From Phocaeicola faecalis (lineage in GTDB: Bacteria; Bacteroidota; Bacteroidia; Bacteroidales; Bacteroidaceae): DNA of 64,000 bases. A model generated the notes under the pieces. That model did not search any database. It was not told the DNA's origin and was given only the letters and a program-made list of their open reading frames with translations. Shown in pieces: positions 25,171 through 34,439 of this stretch. The translations under genes were made by a program, and so were the position numbers. The stretch is from contig NZ_JADNRM010000003.1 of assembly GCF_021730445.1 (NCBI RefSeq), positions 62,001 through 126,000 of the forward strand. Reading direction: 5' to 3'. How positions within the stretch are numbered: position 1 is the first letter of the stretch; the number at the start of each line of letters is the position of its first letter.

Positions 25171-25557
25171 ATGAACATTTTTATCGCAGGACTGAGCTAT
25201 AATTTGGGCGAAGCCGAACTAGAAGAATTATTTGCAGAGTATGGAGAAGTAGTTTCAGCCAGAGTTATCATGGACAGAGAAACAGGCCGTTCTAAAGGAT
25301 ACGGATTTGTTGAAATGACTGAAGATGAAGCCGGAAACAAAGCAATCGAAGCACTGAATGGTGCAGAAGTTGACGGAAAGACATTATCGGTATCAGTAGC
25401 CCGCCCCAAGACAGAAGGTCCGCGTCGCAGCTATAACAACAACGGCGGCGGTGGATACCGTGGCGGAAACCGTGGTGGCGGTTATGGCAACAGAGACAAC
25501 AACTACGGCGGTGGCAATAGAGACAACAATTACGGTGGCGGCAGAAACAGATATTAA
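25171..25557 (+). CDS. Single-RRM RNA-binding protein with Gly-rich tail
   Basis: The 128-residue protein is one RNA-recognition motif (residues 1-80) with RNP2 IFIAGL at 3-8 and RNP1 KGYGFVEM at 42-49, whose aromatic residues stack on RNA bases. A low-complexity tail follows, rich in Gly, Asn, Arg and Tyr, with repeated NRDNNYGGG. Such proteins are abundant in Bacteroides, which lack Hfq, and some have been linked to control of polysaccharide-utilisation transcripts. It stands alone between the starch operon and a lipid A gene, with its own promoter, a long leader that could support self-regulation, and a terminator. Confidence 0.92.
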   Translation: MNIFIAGLSYNLGEAELEELFAEYGEVVSARVIMDRETGRSKGYGFVEMTEDEAGNKAIEALNGAEVDGKTLSVSVARPKTEGPRRSYNNNGGGGYRGGNRGGGYGNRDNNYGGGNRDNNYGGGRNRY

Positions 25558-25584
25558 TCTGTAGAATCCCACTTCATATATCAG

Positions 25585-25626
25585 ACGTGCGGAGATGCTG
25601 AAAAGTATTTCCGCACGTTCGTTTTC
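25585..25626 (+). terminator. Terminator after the RNA-binding protein gene
   Basis: ACGTGCGGA (25585-25593) pairs with TCCGCACGT (25610-25618) and is followed by TCGTTTTC. Confidence 0.75.
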
Positions 25627-25677
25627 TATAGAATAGAATTTTATTGATTTTCATTCATTTGTTTCAAATAGTATCAT

Positions 25678-25685
25678 TATATTTG
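25678..25685 (+). promoter_or_regulatory. Promoter, -7 element TATATTTG
   Basis: Matches TAnnTTTG; TTTG at 25658-25661 could be the -33 element. It drives the gene at 25739. Confidence 0.65.
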
Positions 25686-25738
25686 CGACAATTTGGAGGT
25701 TTTTCTCCGTAATACATAACCATACAAACACTGCATAT

Positions 25739-27049
25739 ATGAAAACCAACTTACAGATATTGAGAGCTATGCTCCTTTGGAGTGCATTTCTTCTCTACTC
25801 TGACATGGTTTATGCAGTAACAAAGACGCCAGACGGCAATACGGCAGGAAGCAACAACGATTCCATCCCGGCTACATCATACGTTGTCCAGAGCACCTCC
25901 TACAACTTGCTCTCTCCCGTAGATTCCCTCTCCTTCTCCCGCCGGTTCATTCATCGGATAGGCATCGAGGCACGTCCGGGATACATCTTCCCGACCAATC
26001 CTTTCCTCAGAGGAGACAACTACTACGGAACATCCATCTCGAACGCATTCTCCGCCCATATGAAATACTCATTTCAATTCCAGCCCCATACGGCTATCGG
26101 ACGGGTATATCGGAGTGCTTACCAAGGCATCGGACTGTCTTACTTTGATTTCGGTGACAACCGTCAACTGGGAAAGCCGGTCAGCATCTACTTGTTTCAA
26201 GGGGCAAACATCGTGCAGTTCAATCCACGCCTGTCACTCAACTACGAATGGAACTTCGGATTGTCTTTCGGGTGGAAACCTTATGACAGCTACGAAAACA
26301 TGTATAACAAAGTGATCGGCTCGAAGGCAAACGCTTATCTCAATACCAATTTTTACCTCAACTGGTCAGTCTCTCCGCAACTCGACCTCACCACCGGCAT
26401 AGCCCTCAGTCACTTTTCCAACGGAAGCACGAAGTTTCCCAATGCCGGACTGAATACCATCGGACTTAAAGTGGGCATGGTGTACAACATCAACCGCACG
26501 GAAGATGCCCTCTCCAAGTCGACCTATCGCCCTGTGATCCCTCGCTTTCCTTGCCACATCAGTTATGATTTGGTTTTATTCGGTTCGTGGCGCCGCAAGG
26601 GAGTGGCATACAATGGCGAACAAATAGCTTCGCCGGAAGCCTATCCCGTTTTCGGCTTCAACTTTGCCCCGATGTATAATTTGGGATACAAATTCCGCTT
26701 GGGCATATCCCTTGACGGAGTTTACGATGGAAGTGCCAATGTATATGCCGACCAGTACGGCAATGAATTCTTCAAACCCTCCTTTCGCCATCAGTTAGCG
26801 CTAGGACTTTCCGGCCGTGCAGAATATGTGATGCCTTATTTCACAGTCGGTCTGGGCGTCGGAACCAACGTGTTGCATGGAGGCGGAGACTGGAACGGTT
26901 GTTATCAGGTATTGGCACTTAAAATAGATGTTACGCGCAATTCCTTCCTGCATATCGGCTATAATTTACAGGATTTCCACAATCCCAACTACCTGATGCT
27001 GGGACTCGGTTTCCGTTTCCACAACAGAAGTCCCAGAGTCCATCGCTAA
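25739..27049 (+). CDS. PagL-like lipid A deacylase / acyloxyacyl hydrolase family outer membrane protein
   Basis: The 436-residue protein has a signal peptide (to about residue 28) and alternating beta strands of an outer-membrane barrel. The motif ALSHFSNGSTKFPNAGLN contains H225 and S227 in the HxSNG arrangement of the PagL catalytic site, which removes the 3-O-acyl chain of lipid A. It is much longer than PagL itself (about 150-190 residues), with a second barrel-like half (YDLVLFGSWRRKGVAYNGEQ, then HIGYNLQDFHNPNYLMLGLGF), as in other Bacteroidota acyloxyacyl hydrolase family members. It would modify the outer leaflet lipid. The exact reaction is inferred from the motif only. Confidence 0.8.
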   Translation: MKTNLQILRAMLLWSAFLLYSDMVYAVTKTPDGNTAGSNNDSIPATSYVVQSTSYNLLSPVDSLSFSRRFIHRIGIEARPGYIFPTNPFLRGDNYYGTSISNAFSAHMKYSFQFQPHTAIGRVYRSAYQGIGLSYFDFGDNRQLGKPVSIYLFQGANIVQFNPRLSLNYEWNFGLSFGWKPYDSYENMYNKVIGSKANAYLNTNFYLNWSVSPQLDLTTGIALSHFSNGSTKFPNAGLNTIGLKVGMVYNINRTEDALSKSTYRPVIPRFPCHISYDLVLFGSWRRKGVAYNGEQIASPEAYPVFGFNFAPMYNLGYKFRLGISLDGVYDGSANVYADQYGNEFFKPSFRHQLALGLSGRAEYVMPYFTVGLGVGTNVLHGGGDWNGCYQVLALKIDVTRNSFLHIGYNLQDFHNPNYLMLGLGFRFHNRSPRVHR

Positions 27050-27161
27050 CTCCGTTTCGTCCCATAGGGCCTTCCCCCTTATGCGCTTGTCGATATGAAT
27101 CCTTCCGACCCTTCCTTTAAGTTCTTCCCTCTCTATTCCTAAACATTTTTGAACGCCCAGC

Positions 27162-27190
27162 TTCTATCTCTCAGCAGCTGAGAGATAGAA
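27162..27190. repeat. Perfect 29-bp palindrome
   Basis: TTCTATCTCTCAGC (27162-27175), one central A, then its exact complement to 27190. No T-run follows, and the one-base centre makes an RNA hairpin loop unlikely to be as compact as drawn, so it may be a protein-binding site. Confidence 0.65.
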
Positions 27191-27432
27191 CATGTAAGAT
27201 GAAAAGGGCTTAAAAGAAAGAAGGTAAGGCGTTAAGAGAGGGAAAGCGAGGGGTTAATGAGGGGAGCTAAGGAAGTCAAAGGAGGGCACTTAAAGAGTCA
27301 GAAGAGGAGACATCAAAGAGTCAGAAGAAGGACTCCCCCAATTAACAGAAAGGAATCAAGGGCTTAATGACGGGAAGAAGAGACGGAAGAGAAAAATATC
27401 CCTCTCCAAGCAAATTCCATCTAAAAAAGCAC

Positions 27433-27440
27433 TACATTTG
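27433..27440 (+). promoter_or_regulatory. Promoter of TPR/HTH regulator, -7 element TACATTTG
   Basis: Perfect TAnnTTTG match, 51 bp before the start codon at 27492. Confidence 0.7.
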
Positions 27441-27491
27441 CAAAGAACAGTAAGCACAAACGCTCTATAAACCATTACTATTTTAAAACAC

Positions 27492-29144
27492 ATGAAAAAA
27501 CTACTTTATATCTTCATGCTCCTTGTTGCCACACAAGCCGTAATTAGTTGTATGCCCAAAGACCAAAAGGCAATACTCCAAACTGCCGAAACCTTATTAT
27601 ATGAACATCCCGACAGTGCCTTGAAACTGCTCAAACAAATAGAATATCCCAAAGCATTGCCCTACGACCAACTGATGCTTTACGGTTGGATACAAGCCCG
27701 CGCCCACCATGTACGTAACATCTCCATGAGCGAGGACTCTTTGATTCTGCCCGCAACCGATTATTTTCTCAGCAAAGGCGACTCCGACAAAATAGCCGGC
27801 ATCTATCTGACAAAAGCAACCTACTACCGATGGACTTTGCAATACGACAAGATGGAAGCTGTGCTGGACTCTGCCATTGCCTTTGCACTACCGAGAAAAG
27901 ACAGCATAAACCTATTCTATCTGTACTACAGCAAAGGAGCCATTCACAACGAACTAAAAAAAGACTATGCACATGCCGCCCAATATATGAAAGAAGCCCT
28001 CCGCTACCATGAAGAGCCGGAGCTTCTTGCCTCCCTCGGAGTCTGTTTAGGCCTCGACAAAATAGTATATCGTACAGCCTCCAGCAAAACCGACAGCGCA
28101 TCCTATTATATGGATAGAGCCATCGAACTGGCGCTGGCCACAAAAGATACGGCAAGAGCCCGTCACTATATGAGTAGTCATGCCCAAATGCTTACCGCTT
28201 ATCGCCAACCTCAGAAAGCCATTGAACTGGCAAAACGTACATTGCAGTTCATGCCACACGGAGACCAAAGAGCGATACTCTACAGCAGCATCGGTGAAAA
28301 TTATCTGAGAGAGGAGAATCTGGATTCGGCACAACATTATATCACACTGGCCGACAAGGAAAAACCGAGGTTTGTCTCTTTCAGGAATCTGATAGCCCAA
28401 TATCAGATGATAATAGACTATGTGCGCACCAAAGATTTCGACAATATCACTATCAACCGATATAACGATTCAATAGGCAATGCACTGAATTATGAGAAGA
28501 ATACCGTCCATCAAAAGAATCAATCAAAAGCATTACTGGAAAAAGAAAGGTTTCAGATGGACATTGAGAGACAGCACACACAAATTGTCCTGTTAATAAC
28601 GCTGTTCATATTAGTGGTATGCGGTGGAGCCGTGACCTTCTACATCCACAACCGCCGCAATAAGCTTATCGAAACGGAGGAACGCATCGAAGCTTTGAAA
28701 CGATTGCTGAACGATGCGACAAAGAATGAAAAGGAAGGAACGGAAGACGAGCATTTCTTCAAGAAGATATTGCTCCAACAATTGGGCATCATCCGAATGG
28801 TAGCCGCACAGCCCACCACACAGAATCAGGAAATGCTCCGGCGCGTATCCGGCATCAGCAATAAGGAGATTCCAACCGAAAGCCTGCTGGTGTGGAAAGA
28901 CTTGTATCCGTTGATAGATAAAATGTACAATGGATTTTACAGCTTGATGAACCGGAAATACGGAGAAATACTCAGTGATAAGGAACAACAATTATGCTGT
29001 CTGCTTTGCGCTGAGTTCTCCACAAAGGAAATCAGTGTGGTGACACAACAGAGCATCCCTACTATCTACCAGCGAAAGACCAATATACGCAAGAAACTCA
29101 ATATGGACGAGAAAGAGGATATTATAGAATTCATCAGAAAATAG
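27492..29144 (+). CDS. TPR-containing membrane regulator with C-terminal helix-turn-helix
   Basis: The 550-residue protein starts with a signal sequence containing a lipobox-like VISC at residue 20. TPR-like helical repeats with HPDSALKLLKQIE-type units fill about residues 28-335; a membrane span (IVLLITLFILVVCGGAVTFYI) lies at about 361-381; a coiled coil follows; and the C-terminus has LSDKEQQLCCLLCAEFSTKEISVVTQQ, then IPTIYQRKTNIRKKLN, a LuxR/GerE-like helix-turn-helix. The architecture parallels SusR: a periplasmic sensor joined to a cytoplasmic DNA-binding domain. It precedes, on the same strand, a membrane protein and a TonB-dependent receptor, which are plausible targets. Its signal is unknown. 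Confidence 0.8.
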   Translation: MKKLLYIFMLLVATQAVISCMPKDQKAILQTAETLLYEHPDSALKLLKQIEYPKALPYDQLMLYGWIQARAHHVRNISMSEDSLILPATDYFLSKGDSDKIAGIYLTKATYYRWTLQYDKMEAVLDSAIAFALPRKDSINLFYLYYSKGAIHNELKKDYAHAAQYMKEALRYHEEPELLASLGVCLGLDKIVYRTASSKTDSASYYMDRAIELALATKDTARARHYMSSHAQMLTAYRQPQKAIELAKRTLQFMPHGDQRAILYSSIGENYLREENLDSAQHYITLADKEKPRFVSFRNLIAQYQMIIDYVRTKDFDNITINRYNDSIGNALNYEKNTVHQKNQSKALLEKERFQMDIERQHTQIVLLITLFILVVCGGAVTFYIHNRRNKLIETEERIEALKRLLNDATKNEKEGTEDEHFFKKILLQQLGIIRMVAAQPTTQNQEMLRRVSGISNKEIPTESLLVWKDLYPLIDKMYNGFYSLMNRKYGEILSDKEQQLCCLLCAEFSTKEISVVTQQSIPTIYQRKTNIRKKLNMDEKEDIIEFIRK

Positions 29145-29326
29145 CATAATTCGCGCTGGAACGGCAAGAAACAGGTGTCGCACTTGACCTTATAAACCAC
29201 ATATAGAACAGGAAACCGTTGATATAGACTTACGCTAATTACATTCATTGATTTTCAACACTTTACGCATTCAATATATAAAGAATTAATATACCGATAT
29301 AGAGTGTTTGAGACGCATTTTGCCCC

Positions 29327-29334
29327 TAATTTTG
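29327..29334 (+). promoter_or_regulatory. Promoter, -7 element TAATTTTG
   Basis: Matches TAnnTTTG, with TTTG at 29307-29310 as a possible -33 element. Transcription would start near 29341, after an upstream in-frame start at 29308, which supports the ATG at 29359 as the true start of the next gene. Confidence 0.65.
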
Positions 29335-29358
29335 CATCAAACAAAAACAAAATGCGTT

Positions 29359-30087
29359 ATGAAAACAATACGTTTCAAGAGCCTTATGGCAAGAGAGCAA
29401 AAGAGTGGTTTCGTCAATCTGATCCATTGCCTGATTTTCGTGATGATAACATTAGGACTCTATATCTTAATGTTTATGTTTGAAAACAACAGCAGCTCAC
29501 CTATCACTTACGGAAGTACATTTTCCTTCCTGTTTATCATATTGCTGGCCATTGCTCCCTGCCTGTTTACCAACGCAGAAGGCTGCACATCGGAAGAGAA
29601 CGACCCGTTTTACTCTGTCAAATACATTATCGTCATACCTGCCATGTGCTTCTTGTCGGTATTGGTCCTTAATTTTATCCTTTCCATCTTTACCGGAAAG
29701 GGGGGAGCTGCATTCACCGAACAAATAACCGAACAAATGTTCCGTTCAGACCTGATCATGATATTCCTCACTCTGCAGCCGGCCTGCTTTGCCGGAAGAA
29801 TCATCTACCGTGAACATCCATTGGCAAAATCTCTCTTGCTGGGAAGCATGGCCACCCTCTGCTATTTTCTTATCATGTCTGTCATTGCCGACCGCTTTAT
29901 ACCCGAAGGATATTCATTCGGAGTCCGCAACCTACTGTCCTTCTCTCCGCACTATACCTTTCCTTTGGAGCGAAACGGTTTGATTACGCTGACCTTACTC
30001 AACTATCTGTTGCCCTTTGGATGGGCGGCAACAATATGGATAAAAGGTGTAAAAGCATCAAAAAAGAACCATTCCATCGAATTATAA
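29359..30087 (+). CDS. Six-TM integral membrane protein of unknown function
   Basis: The protein has 242 residues from MKTIRFKSLMAREQ. I do not recognise a family with confidence. It has a short basic N-terminus and about six hydrophobic segments (for example LIHCLIFVMITLGLYILMF and FLFIILLAIAPCLF), with charged loops, and ends in a basic tail. The overall look is of an ABC-2-type permease subunit, but no ATPase gene is adjacent. It has its own promoter and lies 27 bp before the TonB-dependent receptor gene, so the two are probably co-transcribed, and both sit behind the TPR/HTH regulator. Confidence 0.7.
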   Translation: MKTIRFKSLMAREQKSGFVNLIHCLIFVMITLGLYILMFMFENNSSSPITYGSTFSFLFIILLAIAPCLFTNAEGCTSEENDPFYSVKYIIVIPAMCFLSVLVLNFILSIFTGKGGAAFTEQITEQMFRSDLIMIFLTLQPACFAGRIIYREHPLAKSLLLGSMATLCYFLIMSVIADRFIPEGYSFGVRNLLSFSPHYTFPLERNGLITLTLLNYLLPFGWAATIWIKGVKASKKNHSIEL

Positions 30088-30114
30088 ATATGAATAACAT
30101 AAAAAACAAACACC

Positions 30115-32517
30115 ATGAAACCATTTTATTCCAACCTATTCGCAAAGAGAATCTCTTTTATCGTCTTTATCAGCTTGTGCATAACTACCCTCTGTGCACA
30201 GACTTATCAACTGACCGGATGTGTAAAGGATGAAAAGCAAACCGCCATCGAAGTGGCCAATGTCATTCTACTGCAGGCTACCGACAGCACTTATCAGAAT
30301 GGAGTCATCACCGATATGAACGGTTGTTTTACCATGAATGAATCTCAGGGGGAGTATATTCTCCAACTCTCGTTATTAGGATATCAAGACCTGCTAATCT
30401 CCATCAGCCTGAACAAAGATATAAACCTGGGCGAACTGACCCTGACAGAGTCTTCTTTAGCCTTAAACGCAGTGACGGTGACCGGCAGTAAGCCCATAAT
30501 TAAAAGAGAGGCAGACCGTATCATTTTCGACGCCGGAAACTCGATTGCTTCCGTGGGAGGCAATGCATTGGATCTGCTCCGTGACGTGCCGGGACTGAAA
30601 GTTGACCCAAACAGTGTATCGGTGATTGGTAAAGGAGGTGTAAAGGTGTATATCAATGACCGCGAAACGAAATTGTCCGGTGATGACCTGATTGAGTATC
30701 TGCGCAGTTATAGCGCCAATCAAATCGGTAAGGTGGAAGTAATTACCACCCCGCCTGCCCATTATGATGCCGAAGGCAATGCAGGTATTATCAATATTCG
30801 TCTCAAAGCACGTCCCAATGATTATTGGGGCGGATCGGCCTCTGCTTCTTATGCATACGGAGACAGAGAAAATCGTAACAATGGAAGCCTGAACTTGAAT
30901 TACAGCCAGGGGAACGTATCAGCTTTTGCCAATGTAGGAACAAACAATGGCGACTACACTCATCTGGAAAGAAACGTGAGCCATTATCCGGTGAATGATT
31001 GGAAAAGCCGCAGCAAATATGACTATGATATGACCGGCATCTATGGACAAGGCGGCTTGGATATGGCTTTGAAAAGCCGTTGGAATGTGGGAACACAGTT
31101 TACTTACTCTCATCGCAACAACGACAGTGAAACAACTAACCGCACATTAGTCAGCCCTCTGTATACGACCGTCATCGACTCTACGCTCACATCACTTACC
31201 AACGGCGACTTCAGTGCCGACCGTGTGAATGTAAATCTCCACATGGACAAGGCTTGGGGCACAATGGGAAAGAAGATGTTGCTGGACATAGATTACCTGA
31301 ACGACCGACAAAGTACTCAAAATATATTCCGTTCTCATACCCTGACTCCCGACGGAAACAAGACAAACGGCTCGGATTTCAATTATGACAACGACCAAAG
31401 GCGCAAGGTAGATGTAATTTCTTCTGCCCTCGACTTTATTCTGCCTTGCGACGGATATAATATAAATGCCGGTGCCAAAGCCGCTTACACCCATACCCGT
31501 AACCGCATTGCATACGATAACTCTACCGTCGAGCAATTGCAGAATGATTATTTCCAATATAAAGAACAAATCTATGCACTCTATGCCGACTACAGCCGCA
31601 GAATGAACCAACAGTTTACTTTCAAGCTCGGCCTCAGAATGGAACATACACGCACCGAAGGAATCTCAGAAAGTGAAAACCGCACGGACAAACATTCTTA
31701 TACACGCCTGTTCCCTACTGCCTATTTCCTTTATACGCCCGACGAAAAAAATGCCATCAGTTTAAGTTTCTCCAACCGCCTGTCGCGCCCGGCACACAAC
31801 ACGGTGAATCCGTTCACCATGTACCAAAACAGCCATCTCCGCGCCAAAGGTAAGGAAGACTTAAAGCCGAGCTATTCTTATAACACGGAACTGAGCTACA
31901 CGCTGAAAAATAATTTCAATATCAACGCTTATTACAGTTACAATACGGATGTTATCTCACAAATCATGACGCTGGACTCATTGACCAACATTACCTCCGC
32001 CCTTTGGGAGAACTTTCTCACCATTCATCAGGTAGGGATTACCAATTCCTATACGCTGCGCACAGGATGGTGGCAGGCGTACTTACAGCATGGAGTGGCT
32101 TACTCCAGAAGTACTTCCAACTCTTCGGTCACTCTTCCGGAAGCTATCGGCTGGAGCTACAACGCGGCAATCCGCAATACTTTCTACTTCAACAAGCAAA
32201 AGACATTCATCGGTTCACTGTCCGCCAACTATATATCACCCAGAAAATCAGGAGTTTACAATATGAAACAGAATTATAATGTAAGTGCCGGCATCCGTTA
32301 CAGCCTGCTCAAGAACAAGTTGAACCTGAGTCTGAATGCAAGCAACCTTTTACAGAGCCGCATGAAGGGAGAGATTATTTCCAATGGAATGAAGATGAAT
32401 ATCAGCAACTCGTACAATTCTACCTCCGTCACAGTAGGAGCTTCGTATACTTTCGGAGCCAATATCCGAAGCAAGCAACGAAGCGGAAGTAACAGCGACA
32501 TTACTAACCGATTATAA
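30115..32517 (+). CDS. TonB-dependent receptor, outer membrane beta-barrel family (PF14905 type)
   Basis: The 800-residue protein has a signal peptide ending near TTLCAQ (about residue 29), a carboxypeptidase-regulatory-like domain (YQLTGCVKDEKQTAIEVANV, about 32-115), a plug (GNALDLLRDVPGLKVD and VYINDRETKLSGDDL; then NIRLKARPNDYWGG) and a long barrel. The short plug and sequence style are those of the OMP_b-brl_3 group rather than SusC, and there is no SusD partner. The substrate is unknown; metals, peptides or small glycans are possible. The gene overlaps at its stop codon with a large two-stage hairpin that separates it from the convergent porin gene. Confidence 0.85.
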   Translation: MKPFYSNLFAKRISFIVFISLCITTLCAQTYQLTGCVKDEKQTAIEVANVILLQATDSTYQNGVITDMNGCFTMNESQGEYILQLSLLGYQDLLISISLNKDINLGELTLTESSLALNAVTVTGSKPIIKREADRIIFDAGNSIASVGGNALDLLRDVPGLKVDPNSVSVIGKGGVKVYINDRETKLSGDDLIEYLRSYSANQIGKVEVITTPPAHYDAEGNAGIINIRLKARPNDYWGGSASASYAYGDRENRNNGSLNLNYSQGNVSAFANVGTNNGDYTHLERNVSHYPVNDWKSRSKYDYDMTGIYGQGGLDMALKSRWNVGTQFTYSHRNNDSETTNRTLVSPLYTTVIDSTLTSLTNGDFSADRVNVNLHMDKAWGTMGKKMLLDIDYLNDRQSTQNIFRSHTLTPDGNKTNGSDFNYDNDQRRKVDVISSALDFILPCDGYNINAGAKAAYTHTRNRIAYDNSTVEQLQNDYFQYKEQIYALYADYSRRMNQQFTFKLGLRMEHTRTEGISESENRTDKHSYTRLFPTAYFLYTPDEKNAISLSFSNRLSRPAHNTVNPFTMYQNSHLRAKGKEDLKPSYSYNTELSYTLKNNFNINAYYSYNTDVISQIMTLDSLTNITSALWENFLTIHQVGITNSYTLRTGWWQAYLQHGVAYSRSTSNSSVTLPEAIGWSYNAAIRNTFYFNKQKTFIGSLSANYISPRKSGVYNMKQNYNVSAGIRYSLLKNKLNLSLNASNLLQSRMKGEIISNGMKMNISNSYNSTSVTVGASYTFGANIRSKQRSGSNSDITNRL

Positions 32518-32563
32518 CCTCTATTGCAGTGGCGCAAGAGCATTGCGCCACCACGATAGAGGT
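32517..32563. terminator. Two-stage hairpin between convergent genes
   Basis: The outer arms ACCTCTAT (32517-32524) / ATAGAGGT (32556-32563) and inner arms GTGGCGCAA (32529-32537) / TTGCGCCAC (32543-32551) are all perfect, separated by 4-nt internal bulges. There is no long T-run on either strand, so it may block RNA decay or read-through in both directions rather than act as a simple intrinsic terminator. Confidence 0.65.
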
Positions 32564-32574
32564 CTGCTTATACA

Positions 32575-33762
32575 CTAAAAGACCGGAATCGTATAAACCA
32601 ATCCGATGGAGAAACGCTGAGTGTCAGGACTCACTGCTCCCAAGGCTTTGGCACGTTCCGTCAAATGATGGCCTTTATAAAGCATATGGGCAAATATCAG
32701 CAATTCACGGTTACGCATCGGGAAATACTCCACACAAGCCTGAGCATTCCAAGTAGTACGATAAAGTCCTTTCTCGAAGATTCCATTTGCCTTGTAGACA
32801 CTTGCCGTTTCATAAGCCCCCTTCACATACACATTCCAATTGGGATGAATGCGATAGTCAAAATTGGCAATGGTACTGAAGTACTCCGCATTCTCGGCTG
32901 TAGTAGGCGTCAACACTGCCGGCCCTTGCAAATCGCTGATAATACCTTTGCTATCCAGCCCTTCGCGGGAGTACATCAAATCAACATAGGCAACAATCGG
33001 GCCTTTTTCATACACGTTTCCCGCAGTCAGGTAATAAATATTCTTACCCTCAGCCAGTTGTCCCCATGCGGCGGCATATCTCAGTTGGAGTGCTTTATCT
33101 ATAAAGAGACCGTTCCAATTCAGGGTGGTTATAATAGGAATCTTTGTCTTGTTGACTCCGGCAGGAAGCCCATAAACATAAGTATCAGCATCTTCACCGC
33201 TACGATTATTAAGCACCTGCAACACCAGCTCTTGAGTCGGCGAGAAATTGAAAGTGCCCGTAACTCCTGCCTGATAAGCGGCCACATTATCATTAAATTC
33301 ACTGAACTCCCTTACCTTGATAGCGTTTACATAATATTCATAACCGCCCAGAGAGAGAAATTGCTTACCCACTGTCAGGTTGAACTTATCGGACATTTTC
33401 CAATTCATATAGGCATACTCGATGGAAGAGGAAAGGTTATCCAGTGAATGCGGATTACTGTATTTATTAAAAGACTGACGGAAATGATAAGAGAAGTCCT
33501 TCGTGAAAGAACCTAATATCTCCAAACGCACACGATTCAACTTAAAAGCTGCCTCATCCAGACTGCCGTCTGTAAAGTAAGCAGCTCCCGAAGTATAAAA
33601 CTCCAGATTCATGTGTGCCGATAAGTTGGGATTACTATTAGGGAATATACGCCCCAATAAACTGCGGATGGAATCATCCGGGCTGATTAAAGGCTGCTCT
33701 TGTGCGCAAACAGAACATACAGTGCACAACAGGATACAGCATGATAAGAATGTTCTTTTCAT
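32575..33762 (-). CDS. Outer membrane porin (phosphate-selective porin OprO/OprP family)
   Basis: The 395-residue protein has a signal peptide (MKRTFLSCCILLCTVCSVCAQ) followed by a predicted barrel with periodic aromatic strands. FKLNRVRLEILGSFTKDFSYHFRQSFN, split as a strand-turn-strand, and YAYMNWKMSDKFNLTVGKQ are typical of the OprO/OprP family (PF07396), and the protein ends in an aromatic residue (TIPVF). It would let small anions, such as phosphate or polyphosphate, diffuse across the outer membrane. The gene lies 77 bp behind the DUF3109 gene on the same strand; it may have its own promoter or be the last gene of the kinase operon. Confidence 0.82.
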   Translation of the reverse strand: MKRTFLSCCILLCTVCSVCAQEQPLISPDDSIRSLLGRIFPNSNPNLSAHMNLEFYTSGAAYFTDGSLDEAAFKLNRVRLEILGSFTKDFSYHFRQSFNKYSNPHSLDNLSSSIEYAYMNWKMSDKFNLTVGKQFLSLGGYEYYVNAIKVREFSEFNDNVAAYQAGVTGTFNFSPTQELVLQVLNNRSGEDADTYVYGLPAGVNKTKIPIITTLNWNGLFIDKALQLRYAAAWGQLAEGKNIYYLTAGNVYEKGPIVAYVDLMYSREGLDSKGIISDLQGPAVLTPTTAENAEYFSTIANFDYRIHPNWNVYVKGAYETASVYKANGIFEKGLYRTTWNAQACVEYFPMRNRELLIFAHMLYKGHHLTERAKALGAVSPDTQRFSIGLVYTIPVF

Positions 33763-33839
33763 AATGTATTTTTTAGTATTAGATTTAACAAAAAAGGCGA
33801 GTGCCGGCCTCCATCCGGCAAATCATCAGGCGGACTGAA

Positions 33840-34421
33840 TCAAATCAGTCCCCTCTTCTCAAGCTCTTCGGCAGCTATTTCCATTTCTTTATACCACTCT
33901 TCGCCAAATTTACGAATCAATGGCTCTTTCAAGAACTTATAAACAGGCAAATTCTCTTTCTGCCCCAGCAGGACAGCAGCCTTGCAAACATCCCAACGAT
34001 GATAGTTTACGGCCTTGTAAGGGCCATAATCACCAATACGTATGGGATAAAGATGGCAGGAGACAGGTTTATAGAAATCAGTCTTCCCGGCTCGATAGGC
34101 TTTCTCAATAGCACAATAGCAATACCCTTTTTCATCATAACAAGTAAAGACACAATCCTTGTGATTGACAATAGAAGTCACCAAGTCGCCCTCTTCATCG
34201 GTATAAACCACACCCTGCTTATCTATCACAGCGCGCGCCTCGGGAGACAGTTCCTCCCAAATAACCGGAAGCACCTCTTCCAACTTCTCCACTTCATCCA
34301 ACTCTACCGGAGCACCGGCATCGCCTTCTATACAACATTCACCTTTGCAAACATCCAAATTGCAAAGAAACTTTTCACGAAATACATCCAGTGAGATTAC
34401 TACATCATCTATTTGTACCAT
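33840..34421 (-). CDS. DUF3109 family cysteine-rich protein
   Basis: The 193-residue cytoplasmic protein is rich in conserved cysteines: LCNLDVCKGECCIEGDAG near residue 19-36, KDCVFTCYDEKGYCYCAIEKA near 88-108, SCHLYPIRIG near 121 and DVCKAAV near 145. The pattern is that of the DUF3109 / YkgJ-like group, where cysteines are thought to bind zinc or an Fe-S cluster; the biochemical role is unknown. It is 18 bp downstream of the pseudokinase gene on the same strand, so it is probably translated from the same mRNA, although the DUF3109 family also occurs elsewhere without kinases. Confidence 0.85.
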   Translation of the reverse strand: MVQIDDVVISLDVFREKFLCNLDVCKGECCIEGDAGAPVELDEVEKLEEVLPVIWEELSPEARAVIDKQGVVYTDEEGDLVTSIVNHKDCVFTCYDEKGYCYCAIEKAYRAGKTDFYKPVSCHLYPIRIGDYGPYKAVNYHRWDVCKAAVLLGQKENLPVYKFLKEPLIRKFGEEWYKEMEIAAEELEKRGLI

Positions 34422-34439
34422 TGTTTATTCTACTCTTCT

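Larger units (their letters stand above)
27050..27491. other. Intergenic region with a perfect palindrome and purine-rich direct repeats
   Basis: No gene is seen. It holds a perfect 14-bp-arm palindrome at 27162-27190, then about 180 bp of strongly purine-rich top strand with repeated words (AGAGTCAGAAG at 27295 and 27319), and a promoter -7 element TACATTTG at 27433-27440. Confidence 0.6.
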
